Source: Oharaeibacter diazotrophicus | Lineage (GTDB): Bacteria; Pseudomonadota; Alphaproteobacteria; Rhizobiales; Pleomorphomonadaceae | Assembly (NCBI RefSeq): GCF_004362745.1 | Contig: NZ_SNXY01000006.1 | Coordinates: forward strand, 1,612,001 to 1,676,000 | Length of the DNA stretch: 64,000 nt | Direction: 5' to 3' | Shown here: one piece after another, positions 52,210 to 61,107 of the stretch | How the letters are laid out: every line of letters starts with the position of its first letter | How positions within the stretch are numbered: the stretch's first letter is position 1 | The notes under the pieces: generated by a model | Seen by the model: only the letters and a program-made list of their open reading frames with translations | Told to the model about the DNA's origin: nothing | The model's database searches: none | Translations under genes and position numbers: made by a program

Positions 52210-53868
52210 TCAGCGGCGGCGCGGGGCGTATTCGGGCACGCCCTCGCCGCCGAAGATGAACTGCTGGGGATTGCGCTCGATGCCCGACAGCACGCGGTCG
52301 AGCCGCTGCAGGGCGCGGCGGCCGTCCTCGGCGAGCTGGGTGTAGCTGCCGAGGCCGCGATCGGTGAACTTGGCGACGTTGTCGGTGATCGGCCCGATCC
52401 GCGCGTTCAGCGTCTCGGCCACCGATCGGATCGAGGCCAGCGTGTCGGTCGCCTGCTTGATCAGGCCCTGGCCGTCGCCCTCGACGTAGCCGTCGACCTT
52501 GCGCAGGATGCCGTCGGTGCGCGTCGCGATGCCGTTCAGCTGGGCGACGAGGTTGCGCGCGTCGGTGATCGCGATGTCGACGTCGCGGTTGCGCGCGTCC
52601 ACCGTCTCGCCGAGCCGCTTCAGGCTGCCGGTCGCCGAGCGGACGTCGGCGAGGATGCCGTCGATCTCCGGCTCGTAGCCGGACAGGCTGGCGGCGAAGC
52701 CGGAGACGTCGTCGACCGTCGAGCGCACCTTGGCCGGATCGACCGCGCCGACCACCTCGCCGACCTTGCCGAGCGTCGACTGCGCCGACGAGATCACGCC
52801 GGTGATCGTGCCCGAGGCGTCGGCGATGTTGCGCGTCGCGGTGCCGACGTCGTCGACGATCTTCTGCACCTTCTCGCTGTCGACCGAAGCGAGCAGCCGG
52901 TCGGCCTTGTCGGCGGCGGCCGAGACGCGCTGGACGCCCTGGTCGAGGTTGGTCACCAGCCGGTCGACCGCCTGCGGGTCGACCGCCGCGACGACGTCGC
53001 GGGCCCGCTGGATCGTTTCGTTCAGGCCGCGCGAGGCCTCGGCGAGGCCGTCCATCACGCCGTTGACCTTGGCCGGGTCGATGCCGCCGACCACTTCCTC
53101 GGCGCGCGCCAGCAGCTTGTCGAGCCGTTCGGACGAGCGGTTGACCTCCTCGACGATCGCCGCGACCCGCGCCGGATCGACCGCGTTCAGGATCTCCTCG
53201 GCGCGCTTGGCGGTGCCCTTCAGGTCGTCGGCGATGCCGCCGATGGCATTGCCGGCGTCGGCGATGCCGGCGAGGGCGTCGTCGATCGCACCGGCGTTGT
53301 CGGCGAGCGCCTTGGAGAAGGTCTCGACGTTGTTGACGGTGCGGTTGAAGGCCGGGCCGTTCTCCTTGATGAAGTCGTCGATCGCCTCCATTGCGCTGTC
53401 GGCGCGGTTGAGCACGTTCTTGGCGCTCTCGAGGATGTCCTGGAACGGCGAGACCTCGGCCTGGATGGTCGGGATGCCGCCGCCCTTGACCGATTCCAGC
53501 AGCATCGGCGCGTTGCGCGAGCCGCCCTCGAGCTGGAGGTTGGCGACGCCGGTCAGGCCCTGGTAGGACAGCACCGCCCGGGTGTCGACGCGGATCGGCT
53601 TGGTCCGGTCGACCCGGATCATCGCCACCACCGTGTTCGGGTCCTTCTCGTCGAGCGAGAGGTCGGCGACCTCGCCGATCTTGATGCCGTTGAACAGCAC
53701 CGCCGACCCGGTGTTGAGGCCGGTGACCGCGCCGGCGAAGACGACGCGGATCTCCGCCTGCTGGGCGCGCTGGCCGGCGTTGGTCAGCCAATAGAGGAAG
53801 CCGAGCCCCGTCATCAGCGCGACGAGGATGAACAGGCCGATCGCGGCATAGTTGGCACGTGTCTCCAT
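52210..53868 (-). CDS. MlaD-family lipid-transport substrate-binding protein
   Basis: 552 residues from ATG 53868 (AGGAAGCGTC before). One N-terminal transmembrane helix (YAAIGLFILVALMTGLGFLYWL), the MCE domain (VVFAGAVTGLNTGSAVLFNGIKIGEV, LEGGSRNAPMLL), then a long helical tail with repeated IDPAKVNGVMDGL / VDPARVAAIVEEV / VDPQAVDRLVTNL units. MCE proteins form hexameric lipid tunnels in the periplasm. The tail is longer than E. coli MlaD and could form a needle-like extension. Confidence 0.92.
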   Translation of the reverse strand: METRANYAAIGLFILVALMTGLGFLYWLTNAGQRAQQAEIRVVFAGAVTGLNTGSAVLFNGIKIGEVADLSLDEKDPNTVVAMIRVDRTKPIRVDTRAVLSYQGLTGVANLQLEGGSRNAPMLLESVKGGGIPTIQAEVSPFQDILESAKNVLNRADSAMEAIDDFIKENGPAFNRTVNNVETFSKALADNAGAIDDALAGIADAGNAIGGIADDLKGTAKRAEEILNAVDPARVAAIVEEVNRSSERLDKLLARAEEVVGGIDPAKVNGVMDGLAEASRGLNETIQRARDVVAAVDPQAVDRLVTNLDQGVQRVSAAADKADRLLASVDSEKVQKIVDDVGTATRNIADASGTITGVISSAQSTLGKVGEVVGAVDPAKVRSTVDDVSGFAASLSGYEPEIDGILADVRSATGSLKRLGETVDARNRDVDIAITDARNLVAQLNGIATRTDGILRKVDGYVEGDGQGLIKQATDTLASIRSVAETLNARIGPITDNVAKFTDRGLGSYTQLAEDGRRALQRLDRVLSGIERNPQQFIFGGEGVPEYAPRRR

Positions 53869-53876
53869 GACGCTTC

Positions 53877-54689
53877 CTACCCGATCTTCAGCCGTTCGGC
53901 GCGGGGGCCGTTGAAATAGGCGTTCACCCACGGGTGATCGACGCGCTTCAGTTCCGCGAAGGTGCCGTCGACGAGGACCTTGCGGTTGCCGAGCACGGCG
54001 ATGCGGTCGGTGATCTCGACCAAGCTGTCGAGGTCGTGGGTGACCATGAACACGGTGAGCCCGAGCGTCGCCCTGAGCTCCAGGATCAGCCGGTCGAAGT
54101 CGGCCGCACCGATCGGGTCGAGGCCGGCGGTCGGCTCGTCGAGGAACACGATCTCGGGGTCGAGCGCGAGGGCGCGGGCGAGCGAGGCGCGCTTGATCAT
54201 GCCGCCGGAGAGCTCGGCCGGATACTTGTCGGCGGCGTCGGCGGGCAGGCCGACCAGTTCGATCTTCAGCCGGGCGAAGTCGTCGACGAGTGCCGACGGC
54301 AGGTCGAGGTGTTCGCGGATCGGCACGCCGACGTTCTGCGCCACCGTCAGCGAGGAGAACAGCGCGCCCTGCTGGAATAGCACGCCCCAGCGCTGCCCGA
54401 TGGCGCTGCGCTCGGCGGCGCTCGCCGTGCCGAGGTCGCGGCCGAACACCTCGACGGTGCCGGCGCGGCGGCGGTTGAGGCCGATGATGGTGCGCAGGAG
54501 CACCGACTTGCCGGTGCCCGAGCCGCCGACCACGCCGAGGATCTCGCCGCGGCGGACGTCGAGGTCGAGGTTCTCGAGGATCAGCTTGTCGCCGAAACCG
54601 ACGGTGAGGCCGCGGGCGCGGATCACCGCCTCGCGGTCGTCGCCGCCGTCGGCAGCAGGGCCGGGGGCCGGGAGCGCCACGTCGCTCAT
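53877..54689 (-). CDS. MlaF-like ABC transporter ATP-binding protein
   Basis: 270 residues. Walker A GGSGTGKS (residues 55-62), signature LSGGM (160-164), Walker B FLDEPT (182-187) and the H-loop THDLDSL. MlaF-type ATPase driving phospholipid movement. ATG overlaps the permease stop (ATGA); the MlaD-like gene begins 8 nt after its stop. Confidence 0.94.
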   Translation of the reverse strand: MSDVALPAPGPAADGGDDREAVIRARGLTVGFGDKLILENLDLDVRRGEILGVVGGSGTGKSVLLRTIIGLNRRRAGTVEVFGRDLGTASAAERSAIGQRWGVLFQQGALFSSLTVAQNVGVPIREHLDLPSALVDDFARLKIELVGLPADAADKYPAELSGGMIKRASLARALALDPEIVFLDEPTAGLDPIGAADFDRLILELRATLGLTVFMVTHDLDSLVEITDRIAVLGNRKVLVDGTFAELKRVDHPWVNAYFNGPRAERLKIG

Positions 54690-55843
54690 ATGCCGAGCGC
54701 CGCGAAGAACATGGCGAAGACGCCGTCCATGACGATCACCATGAAGATCGCCTTCACCACCGACGACGTCGTGTGGCTGCCGAGCGATTCGGCCGAACCC
54801 TGCACCTTCATGCCCTCGACGCAGGCCATCAGCCCGACCACCAGCGCCATGAACGGCGCCTTGACGATGCCGATCATGAAATAGGTCGGCGTCATCGCCT
54901 GCTGCAGGCGCTGGAAGAAGGTGTCGCTCGGAATGCCGATGTAGAAGGTCACCACCACCCACGCCCCCGCCAGCGAGGCGAGGTCGGCGACCAGCGTCAG
55001 GATCGGCAGCGCCACCACCAGCGCCAAGAGCCGCGGCACCACCAGCACGTCGACCGGCGAGACGCCGAGCACGGTCAGCGCGTCGATCTCCTCGCGCATC
55101 TTCATCGAGCCGATCTCGGCCGTGAAGGCCGAGCCGGAGCGGCCCGCCACCATGATCGCGGTCAGGAGCACGCCGATCTCGCGGCAGACCAGGATGCCGA
55201 CGAGGTCGACGACGAAGAGTTCGGCGCCGTAGGTGCGGAAGTAGAAGCCGCCCTGCTGGGCGATGATCATGCCGATCAGGAAGCTCATCAGCGCCACGAT
55301 CGGCACCGCCTGCAGCGCGGTGCGGTCGAGATGGTTGACGAAAGCCGGCCAGCGCATCCGCCGGCGCCACGTCAGCATCGCGAAGCTCGCCACCGCGAAC
55401 TCGCCGAGGGTGTCGAGCACGCGCACGCCGTCGGCGACGATCTCGGCGGCCTGCCGGCCGACCCGGGCCAGGAATCCGACGACGAAATTGCCCGGTTTCG
55501 CCGGCGCCGGCTCGGAGAGCCCGGTCTTCTCGACCGCCGCGATCAGCGTCCGCGCGTTGTCGGAGAAGCCGTCGAGCGTCACCGCCCGCCCCGCCGCGGC
55601 GACGCGCCGGCGCGCCTGCTCGACCAGGAAGGCGCCGGCGGTGTCGATCCGGTCGATGCCGGAGCCGTCGATGACGACGCGCCCGTCGCCGGGCAGCGCC
55701 GATTCGAGCGCGCGCGCCGCCGCCGCCGCGGCGTCGATCGTCCAGCGGCCCTCGAGGCGGACGAGCGTGCCGGCGCCGCCGGCCTCGGCCGTCGCCGCCG
55801 CCGTTCCGCTCGCCGCCGCGGTCCCCACGCTGTCACTCGTCAT
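54686..55843 (-). CDS. MlaE-like permease with N-terminal STAS domain
   Basis: 385 residues from MTSDSVG. Residues about 20-110 are a STAS domain (LEGRWTIDAAAA, VVIDGSGIDRIDTAGAFLVEQ), the fold of MlaB. Residues 130-385 are the MlaE permease (LIGMIIAQQGGFYFRTYGAELFV, REIGVLLTAIMVAGRSGSAFTAEIGSMK with EEIDAL). The MlaB-MlaE fusion explains why no separate mlaB gene is present. Confidence 0.93.
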   Translation of the reverse strand: MTSDSVGTAAASGTAAATAEAGGAGTLVRLEGRWTIDAAAAAARALESALPGDGRVVIDGSGIDRIDTAGAFLVEQARRRVAAAGRAVTLDGFSDNARTLIAAVEKTGLSEPAPAKPGNFVVGFLARVGRQAAEIVADGVRVLDTLGEFAVASFAMLTWRRRMRWPAFVNHLDRTALQAVPIVALMSFLIGMIIAQQGGFYFRTYGAELFVVDLVGILVCREIGVLLTAIMVAGRSGSAFTAEIGSMKMREEIDALTVLGVSPVDVLVVPRLLALVVALPILTLVADLASLAGAWVVVTFYIGIPSDTFFQRLQQAMTPTYFMIGIVKAPFMALVVGLMACVEGMKVQGSAESLGSHTTSSVVKAIFMVIVMDGVFAMFFAALGI

Positions 55844-56022
55844 CGACCGTCCGCTTTCTCGCGGCCTTGCGGGCCGCCCCGTTCGCCAAGTACCCTCGGA
55901 CGGCGTGATTTTCGACCGCCTGCCGCGCCGCGGCAACGCATCGGCCCGCCGCTGCGTCGCTTTCGGCCGAGCCGTTGCGCAAACGCTTCAGGTCGGAACG
56001 CGGTTCCGGAGTTGTACCGAGG

Positions 56023-57033
56023 ATGCAGATCGAGCGCCCGTATCTCCTCTTCCTCGGCGACGTCCCGGACGCGCTCGCCGCCAAGACCGCCGCCGGCATC
56101 GTCGACTGGCGCCGCGACTGGTGCGTCGGCCAGATGCGCCTTCCCGGCTGCAACGCCGACACCGGCCTCCCCGACATGACCGTCGCCGAAGCGGTGGCCG
56201 CCGGCGCCCGCACTTTCGTCGTCGGCGCCGTCAACGCCGGCGGCATCCTGCCGCGCCACTGGGTCGCCTCGATCGTCGCCGCCATCGAGGCCGGCATGGA
56301 CGTCGCCAGCGGCCTGCACATGCGCCTCGGCGACGACCCCGACATCCGCGCCGCCGCCGAGGCCCACGGCCGCCGGCTGTTCGACGTCCGCCATTCCGGC
56401 GAGCGATTCGCCACCGGCAAGGGCGTGAAGCGGCCCGGCCGGCGCATCCTCACCGTCGGCACCGACTGCTCGGTCGGCAAGAAGTACACCGCCCTCGCCC
56501 TCGAGGCCGAGATGCGCGCCCGCGGCCTCGACGCCGATTTCCGCGCCACCGGCCAGACCGGCGTGTTCATCTCCGGCCGCGGCGTCGCCATCGACGCGGT
56601 CGTCGCCGACTTCATCGCCGGCGCCGCCGAATGGCTGACGCCCGCCGCCGATCCCGCCCATTGGGACGTGGTCGAGGGCCAGGGCTCGTTGTTCCACCCC
56701 TCCTTCGCCGGCGTCACCCTCGGGCTCCTGCACGGCGCCCAACCGGACGCGTTCGTGGTCTGCCACGAGCCGACCCGGCGGACGATGCGCGGCGTCGCCC
56801 ATCCGCTGCCGACCATCGCCGAGGTGATCGACCTCACCGTCGCCTGTGGCCGGCTCACCAACCCGGCGATCCGCTGCGTCGGCATCGCGGTCAACACCGC
56901 CGCCCTCGCCGAGGCCGACGCCCGCGCCGCACTCGACGCCCTCGCGGCCGAATACGCCCTGCCGGCGGTCGATCCGGTACGCTTCGGCGTCGGGCCGATC
57001 GTCGAGCGCCTGGTTGCGGAGTTCCCGTCGTGA
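56023..57033 (+). CDS. dgcN: DgcN-type D-glutamate N-acetyltransferase (DUF1611)
   Basis: 336 residues from ATG 56023 with GAGG upstream. DUF1611 layout: an N-terminal domain (DVRHSGERF region) and a P-loop-like VGTDCSVGKKYTALALEAEM, then VEGQGSLFHPSFAGVTLGLLHGA. In the DgcN/DgcA route D-glutamate is N-acetylated, then racemised. The partner gene overlaps its stop (GTGA), strongly supporting the pathway. Confidence 0.85.
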   Translation: MQIERPYLLFLGDVPDALAAKTAAGIVDWRRDWCVGQMRLPGCNADTGLPDMTVAEAVAAGARTFVVGAVNAGGILPRHWVASIVAAIEAGMDVASGLHMRLGDDPDIRAAAEAHGRRLFDVRHSGERFATGKGVKRPGRRILTVGTDCSVGKKYTALALEAEMRARGLDADFRATGQTGVFISGRGVAIDAVVADFIAGAAEWLTPAADPAHWDVVEGQGSLFHPSFAGVTLGLLHGAQPDAFVVCHEPTRRTMRGVAHPLPTIAEVIDLTVACGRLTNPAIRCVGIAVNTAALAEADARAALDALAAEYALPAVDPVRFGVGPIVERLVAEFPS

Positions 57034-58010
57034 GGCGGCTCGACGTCACGGTCGAGCGCTTCCCGATCCGCGGCGCCTTCACCATCGCCCGCGGCTCGAA
57101 GACCGAATCGGTCGTCGTGCTCGCCACCCTCGCCGAAGCCGGCGCCGTCGGGCGCGGCGAATGCGTGCCATACGCCCGCTACGGCGAGAGCGTCGAGGGT
57201 GTCGTCGCCGAGATCGAGCGCCACCGCCAGGCGATCGAGGGCGGCGTCGACCGCGCGACGCTCGCCCGGCTGATGCCGGCCGGCGCGGCCCGCAATGCCG
57301 TCGACTGCGCCCTCCTCGACCTCGAGGCCAAGCGCACCGGCACCCCCGCCGCGCACCTCCTGGGCCTCTCGTCGCCCGGCCCGGTGACGACGGCCTACAC
57401 GCTCTCGCTCGCCGAGCCCGAGGCCATGCGCGCGGCCGCGGCCGCGGCGGCCGATCGGCCGCTGCTCAAGATCAAGCTCGGCGGCGCCGGCGACGTCGAG
57501 CGCCTACGCGCCGTCCGGGCCGGCGCCCCGGCGAGCCGGCTGATCGTCGACGCCAACGAGGGCTGGTCGCCGGAGAGCTTCCCCGCGATGATGGCCGCCT
57601 GCGTCGAGGCCGGGGTCTCGCTGATCGAGCAGCCGCTGCCCGCCGGCGCCGACGACGCCCTCGCCGGCATGGCCCGGCCGGTGCCCGTCTGCGCCGACGA
57701 GAGTGCCCACACCAGCGCCGACGTACCGCGGCTCGCCCGGCTCTACGACGCCGTCAACGTCAAGCTCGACAAGACCGGCGGGATCACCGAGGCGGTGGCG
57801 ATGGTGCACGCGGCCGAGGCCGCCGGGCTCGCCGTCATGGTCGGCTGCATGCTGGCGACCTCGCTCGCCATGGCGCCGGCGCTGCTGATCGCCGGCCGCG
57901 CCCGCTGGGTCGACCTCGACGGTCCGCTGCTCCTCGCCCGCGACCGCGCACCCGGCCTCGTCTACGACGGCTCCACCGTGCTGCCGCCCTCCCCCGACCT
58001 CTGGGGCTGA
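57030..58010 (+). CDS. dgcA: DgcA-type N-acetyl-D-glutamate racemase (enolase superfamily)
   Basis: 326 residues from GTG 57030, overlapping dgcN by 4 nt. Enolase-superfamily racemase features: LLKIKLGG (catalytic Lys pair region), LIVDANEGW and LIEQPLP and CADES metal ligands, and VNVKLDKTGG with the second catalytic lysine. Alone it would be called a dipeptide epimerase; the dgcN context favours N-acetyl-D-glutamate. Confidence 0.87.
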   Translation: MRRLDVTVERFPIRGAFTIARGSKTESVVVLATLAEAGAVGRGECVPYARYGESVEGVVAEIERHRQAIEGGVDRATLARLMPAGAARNAVDCALLDLEAKRTGTPAAHLLGLSSPGPVTTAYTLSLAEPEAMRAAAAAAADRPLLKIKLGGAGDVERLRAVRAGAPASRLIVDANEGWSPESFPAMMAACVEAGVSLIEQPLPAGADDALAGMARPVPVCADESAHTSADVPRLARLYDAVNVKLDKTGGITEAVAMVHAAEAAGLAVMVGCMLATSLAMAPALLIAGRARWVDLDGPLLLARDRAPGLVYDGSTVLPPSPDLWG

Positions 58011-58013
58011 GGC

Positions 58014-59186
58014 TCACGCCGCCGCCGGCGTGCCGCCGAGACGGCCGATCCGCGTGCGCGCCAGCACCAGGATCACCACGCCGGCGCCGGCGAAGGCGGA
58101 CATGCCGAGGAAGCCGTCGTCGCCGAAGCGCTCCCACAGCCGGCCGGCCACCGCCGTCGCCGCGGCCATGCCGACGCCGACCGCGGTGCCGTAGAGCCCC
58201 TGCGCCGAGGCCGCGCGTTCCTCCGGCACCATTTCGCGGATGAAGCGCATGGTGCCGTAGTGGCCGAGCGCGAAGGTGCCGGCGTGGAGGAGTTGCGCCG
58301 CCGCGGTGGTCGCCGCGTCGGTGTCGATCGTGAAGAGCGCCCAGCGCAGCACCCCGACGAGCCCGCAGCCGACCAGCAGCATCACCGGCGACACGCGGGC
58401 CGGGATGCGGTGCGCCAGCGCGAACAGCACGATCTCGGCGACGACCCCGATCGCCCAGAAGGCGCCGATCAGGTCGTCGCCGAAGCCGCGCTGGCGCCAG
58501 GTCAGCGTGGCGAAGCCGTAGAGGCCGGCGTGGCTCGCCTGCATCAGCGCGCCGGCGACCAGCACCGCGACGAAGGCCGGCCGGCGCACGATGCCGGCCG
58601 CCGCCGCCGTCGCCGGCTTCGGGAGCGGTCCGGGCGGCGGCAGGACGGCGGTGGCGGCGAGCGCGATCGCGAAGCCCGCGAGCATCAGGAGATAGACCGC
58701 GTCGGCACCGCCGCGGTGCAGCACGGCGCCGCCGGCGAGATTGCCCAGGATGAAGCTCGCCGACCCCCACAGCCGCATCCGCCCGTAGACGCCGGCGCCG
58801 CGCCGTTCCAGCGACAGCGCCACCGCGTCGGCGAGCGGGCCGATGCAGAACAGCAGCACCAGCACCGCCGTCGCGGTACCGATCACGGCGAGCCGTCCGG
58901 CGAGCGGCAGGAAGGCGAGGCCGAGCGCGAGCACGAGGCCGCAGACGGCCGCGACGACGCGGCGGCGGTCGCCCGCCCGGTCGGCGAGCCGGGTCACCAG
59001 CGGCAGCGAGACGAGGCGCAGCAGATACGGCAAGCCGAGCACCAGGGCGACGTCGCCGGCCGAGAGCCCCCGCGCGGTCAGCACGACGGGGAAGAACGGG
59101 ATCACCACGCCGTTGACGAAAAAGGCGGCGGCGAAGAAGGCCGACATCGCCGCGGAGGGCTTCGGCCGGCAGACGGCGATGGACAC
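58014..59186 (-). CDS. MFS transporter, HcaT-like
   Basis: 390 residues, about 12 hydrophobic helices. Typical segments: FFAAAFFVNGVVIPFFPVVLTARGLSAGD, RLADRAGDRR and RMRLWGSASFILGNLAGGAVL, matching the phenylpropionate-permease-like MFS branch. The start is the GTG at 59186; MSAFF at 59147 is an alternative. It converges with dgcA (3 nt apart). Substrate unknown. Confidence 0.85.
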   Translation of the reverse strand: MSIAVCRPKPSAAMSAFFAAAFFVNGVVIPFFPVVLTARGLSAGDVALVLGLPYLLRLVSLPLVTRLADRAGDRRRVVAAVCGLVLALGLAFLPLAGRLAVIGTATAVLVLLFCIGPLADAVALSLERRGAGVYGRMRLWGSASFILGNLAGGAVLHRGGADAVYLLMLAGFAIALAATAVLPPPGPLPKPATAAAAGIVRRPAFVAVLVAGALMQASHAGLYGFATLTWRQRGFGDDLIGAFWAIGVVAEIVLFALAHRIPARVSPVMLLVGCGLVGVLRWALFTIDTDAATTAAAQLLHAGTFALGHYGTMRFIREMVPEERAASAQGLYGTAVGVGMAAATAVAGRLWERFGDDGFLGMSAFAGAGVVILVLARTRIGRLGGTPAAA

Positions 59187-59338
59187 GGCAGGGGCTCGTT
59201 ATACACTGATCGATAAGAATCATCCGCGATCATCGCGGACGAATCAGCGGCCGTTGGGGGGCGTGCGGTGATCGATCGATCGACGTCCCGCGGCGGGTGC
59301 GTGTCGGCAGCGACTAACACGTTACGGGCGTCGAGACC

Positions 59339-60511
59339 ATGAGCGACCTGCCGGTTCCGGCCCCGCTGCGCGAAGCCGACTACCAGGCCATCGAAGCCGC
59401 CGTCATGGAGACGGAGAAGGGCCGCTGGTTCCTGGCCGAATACGCCCGGCGCAACCGCAACGCCGACACCGCCCAGGTGCTCGACGCCGTCGCCGGCCTG
59501 AAGCGCATCCTGAAGCGCGAGCGCCGCCCCGACGCCGACCGCATCCGCCTCGACATCGCCGAGATGAAGGACGCGATCGAGCGCACCAAGCTCGAGATCG
59601 CCCAGATCAAGCTCGACGGCAGCGAGGGCAGCCGCTTCGACCGCGCCTCGAACGAGCTCGACGCCATCGTCGAGCAGACCGAGGCGGCCACCGGCGACAT
59701 CCTGTCGGCGGCCGAGAAGATCCAGGAGATCGCCTGGACCATGCGCGAGGCCGGCGTCGAGGAGGCCGTCTGCGCCGAGGTCGAGACGCTGACGACCACG
59801 ATCTACATGGCCTGCTCGTTCCAGGACCTGACCGGCCAGCGGACGCAGAAGGTGGTGCACGTGCTGCGCTACCTCGAGCACCGCATCGACAGCATGATCT
59901 CGATCTGGGGCATGGACGAGTCGGAGGTGCAGAAGACCTCCGAGGCCCAGCCCGACCACGGCCCGGTGCTCGACACCCGCCCCGATGCCCATCTGCTCAA
60001 CGGCCCGCAGCTCGCCGGCCAGGGCATGGACCAGAACCGCGTCGACGACCTGATGTTCGACGGTCCGGCGGCGCCGGCCGCCGTCGCCGACGAGGCCCCC
60101 GCGGCCGAGATCGACTTCGCGCTGGTCGAGGGCCCGGCCCCCGCCGACGAGGACGTCGCCTTCGAGAAAGTCGACGCCACCACCGCGGACGAGCCGCTCG
60201 CCGCCGACGACGTCGACTACGACGACGTCGTCTGGGCACCGGTCGAAGCGGAGGCGGACACCGTCGAAGTCGCGGCTCCCGAGGAAACCGGGTCCTTCGC
60301 CGAGAAACCCGAGGCCTCCGAGGAATCGGCCGACGAGGATCCCGAGGCCGTCGCCGCCATGGCGCGCGCCGCCGAAGCGATGGAAGAGGCGATCGGCACC
60401 CTGAAGGATGTCGCCGCCGCCGCGACCGGCCGCCGCCCGGAGCCCGCGCCGGCCTCCGACGATCCCTTCGAGCGCATGACCAAGGCCGAGCGTCAGGCCC
60501 ACTTCACCTGA
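59339..60511 (+). CDS. cheZ: CheZ-like chemotaxis phosphatase
   Basis: 390 residues. A long helical domain (RKLEIAQIKL region, RASNELDAIVEQTEAATGDIL) and the catalytic CSFQDLTGQR motif (residues 159-168, Gln162). In CheZ this glutamine drives hydrolysis of CheY-P. The tail (residues 200-390) is long and acidic (DDVDYDDVVWAPVEAEAD). It would lower CheY-P at the motor; no che genes adjoin. Confidence 0.82.
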   Translation: MSDLPVPAPLREADYQAIEAAVMETEKGRWFLAEYARRNRNADTAQVLDAVAGLKRILKRERRPDADRIRLDIAEMKDAIERTKLEIAQIKLDGSEGSRFDRASNELDAIVEQTEAATGDILSAAEKIQEIAWTMREAGVEEAVCAEVETLTTTIYMACSFQDLTGQRTQKVVHVLRYLEHRIDSMISIWGMDESEVQKTSEAQPDHGPVLDTRPDAHLLNGPQLAGQGMDQNRVDDLMFDGPAAPAAVADEAPAAEIDFALVEGPAPADEDVAFEKVDATTADEPLAADDVDYDDVVWAPVEAEADTVEVAAPEETGSFAEKPEASEESADEDPEAVAAMARAAEAMEEAIGTLKDVAAAATGRRPEPAPASDDPFERMTKAERQAHFT

Positions 60512-60567
60512 AGCGCAGCCCGGCGAACCGGCTTCCGGCCGCGCGTCGAGAGCGCTAGTTTCGTCCG

Positions 60568-61107
60568 ATGAATCGTTCCCGCCTCACCGGCGCCCCGGTC
60601 GTCGAGACCGAACGGCTGCGCCTGCGCCCCCACCGCGCGTCCGACCACACCGCCATGCAGGCGGTCTGGTCCGATCCGGTCGTCGTCCGCCACGTCGGCG
60701 GCCAGCCCTCGACCCCGGAGGAGACCTGGGGCCGGCTGCTGCGCTACGCCGGGCTCTGGCACCTGCTCGGCTACGGCTACTTCGCCGTCGAGGACCGCGC
60801 CACCGGCGCCTATGTCGGCGACGTCGGCATCGCCGACTTCAACCGCGCGATCGACCCGCCGCTCGGCGACACCCCGGAGGCCGGCTGGGTGCTCGGCGCC
60901 GGCTGGCACGGCCGCGGCTACGGCGCCGAGGCGGTCGGGGCCCTGCTCGGCTGGGCCGACGGCGCGCTCGGCCGCGGCCTCGCCTGCATCGTCGAGCCGG
61001 AGAACGAGGCCTCGCTGCGGATCGCCCGCCGCCACGGCTTCGTCGACACCGGAACGACCGCCTACAAGGGTGCGACCGTGGCGGTGCTCAGGCGTCCGGC
61101 GCCGTGA
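60568..61107 (+). CDS. GNAT-family N-acetyltransferase (RimJ/RimL-like)
   Basis: 179 residues. ETERLRLRPHRASDH start, GWVLGAGWHGRGYGAEAV acetyl-CoA loop (R/Q-x-x-G-x-G/A-like) and ENEASLRIARRHGFVDTG. It belongs to the RimJ/RimL branch that acetylates amino groups of proteins or small molecules. The last 20 nt overlap the convergent dehydratase gene. Confidence 0.9.
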   Translation: MNRSRLTGAPVVETERLRLRPHRASDHTAMQAVWSDPVVVRHVGGQPSTPEETWGRLLRYAGLWHLLGYGYFAVEDRATGAYVGDVGIADFNRAIDPPLGDTPEAGWVLGAGWHGRGYGAEAVGALLGWADGALGRGLACIVEPENEASLRIARRHGFVDTGTTAYKGATVAVLRRPAP

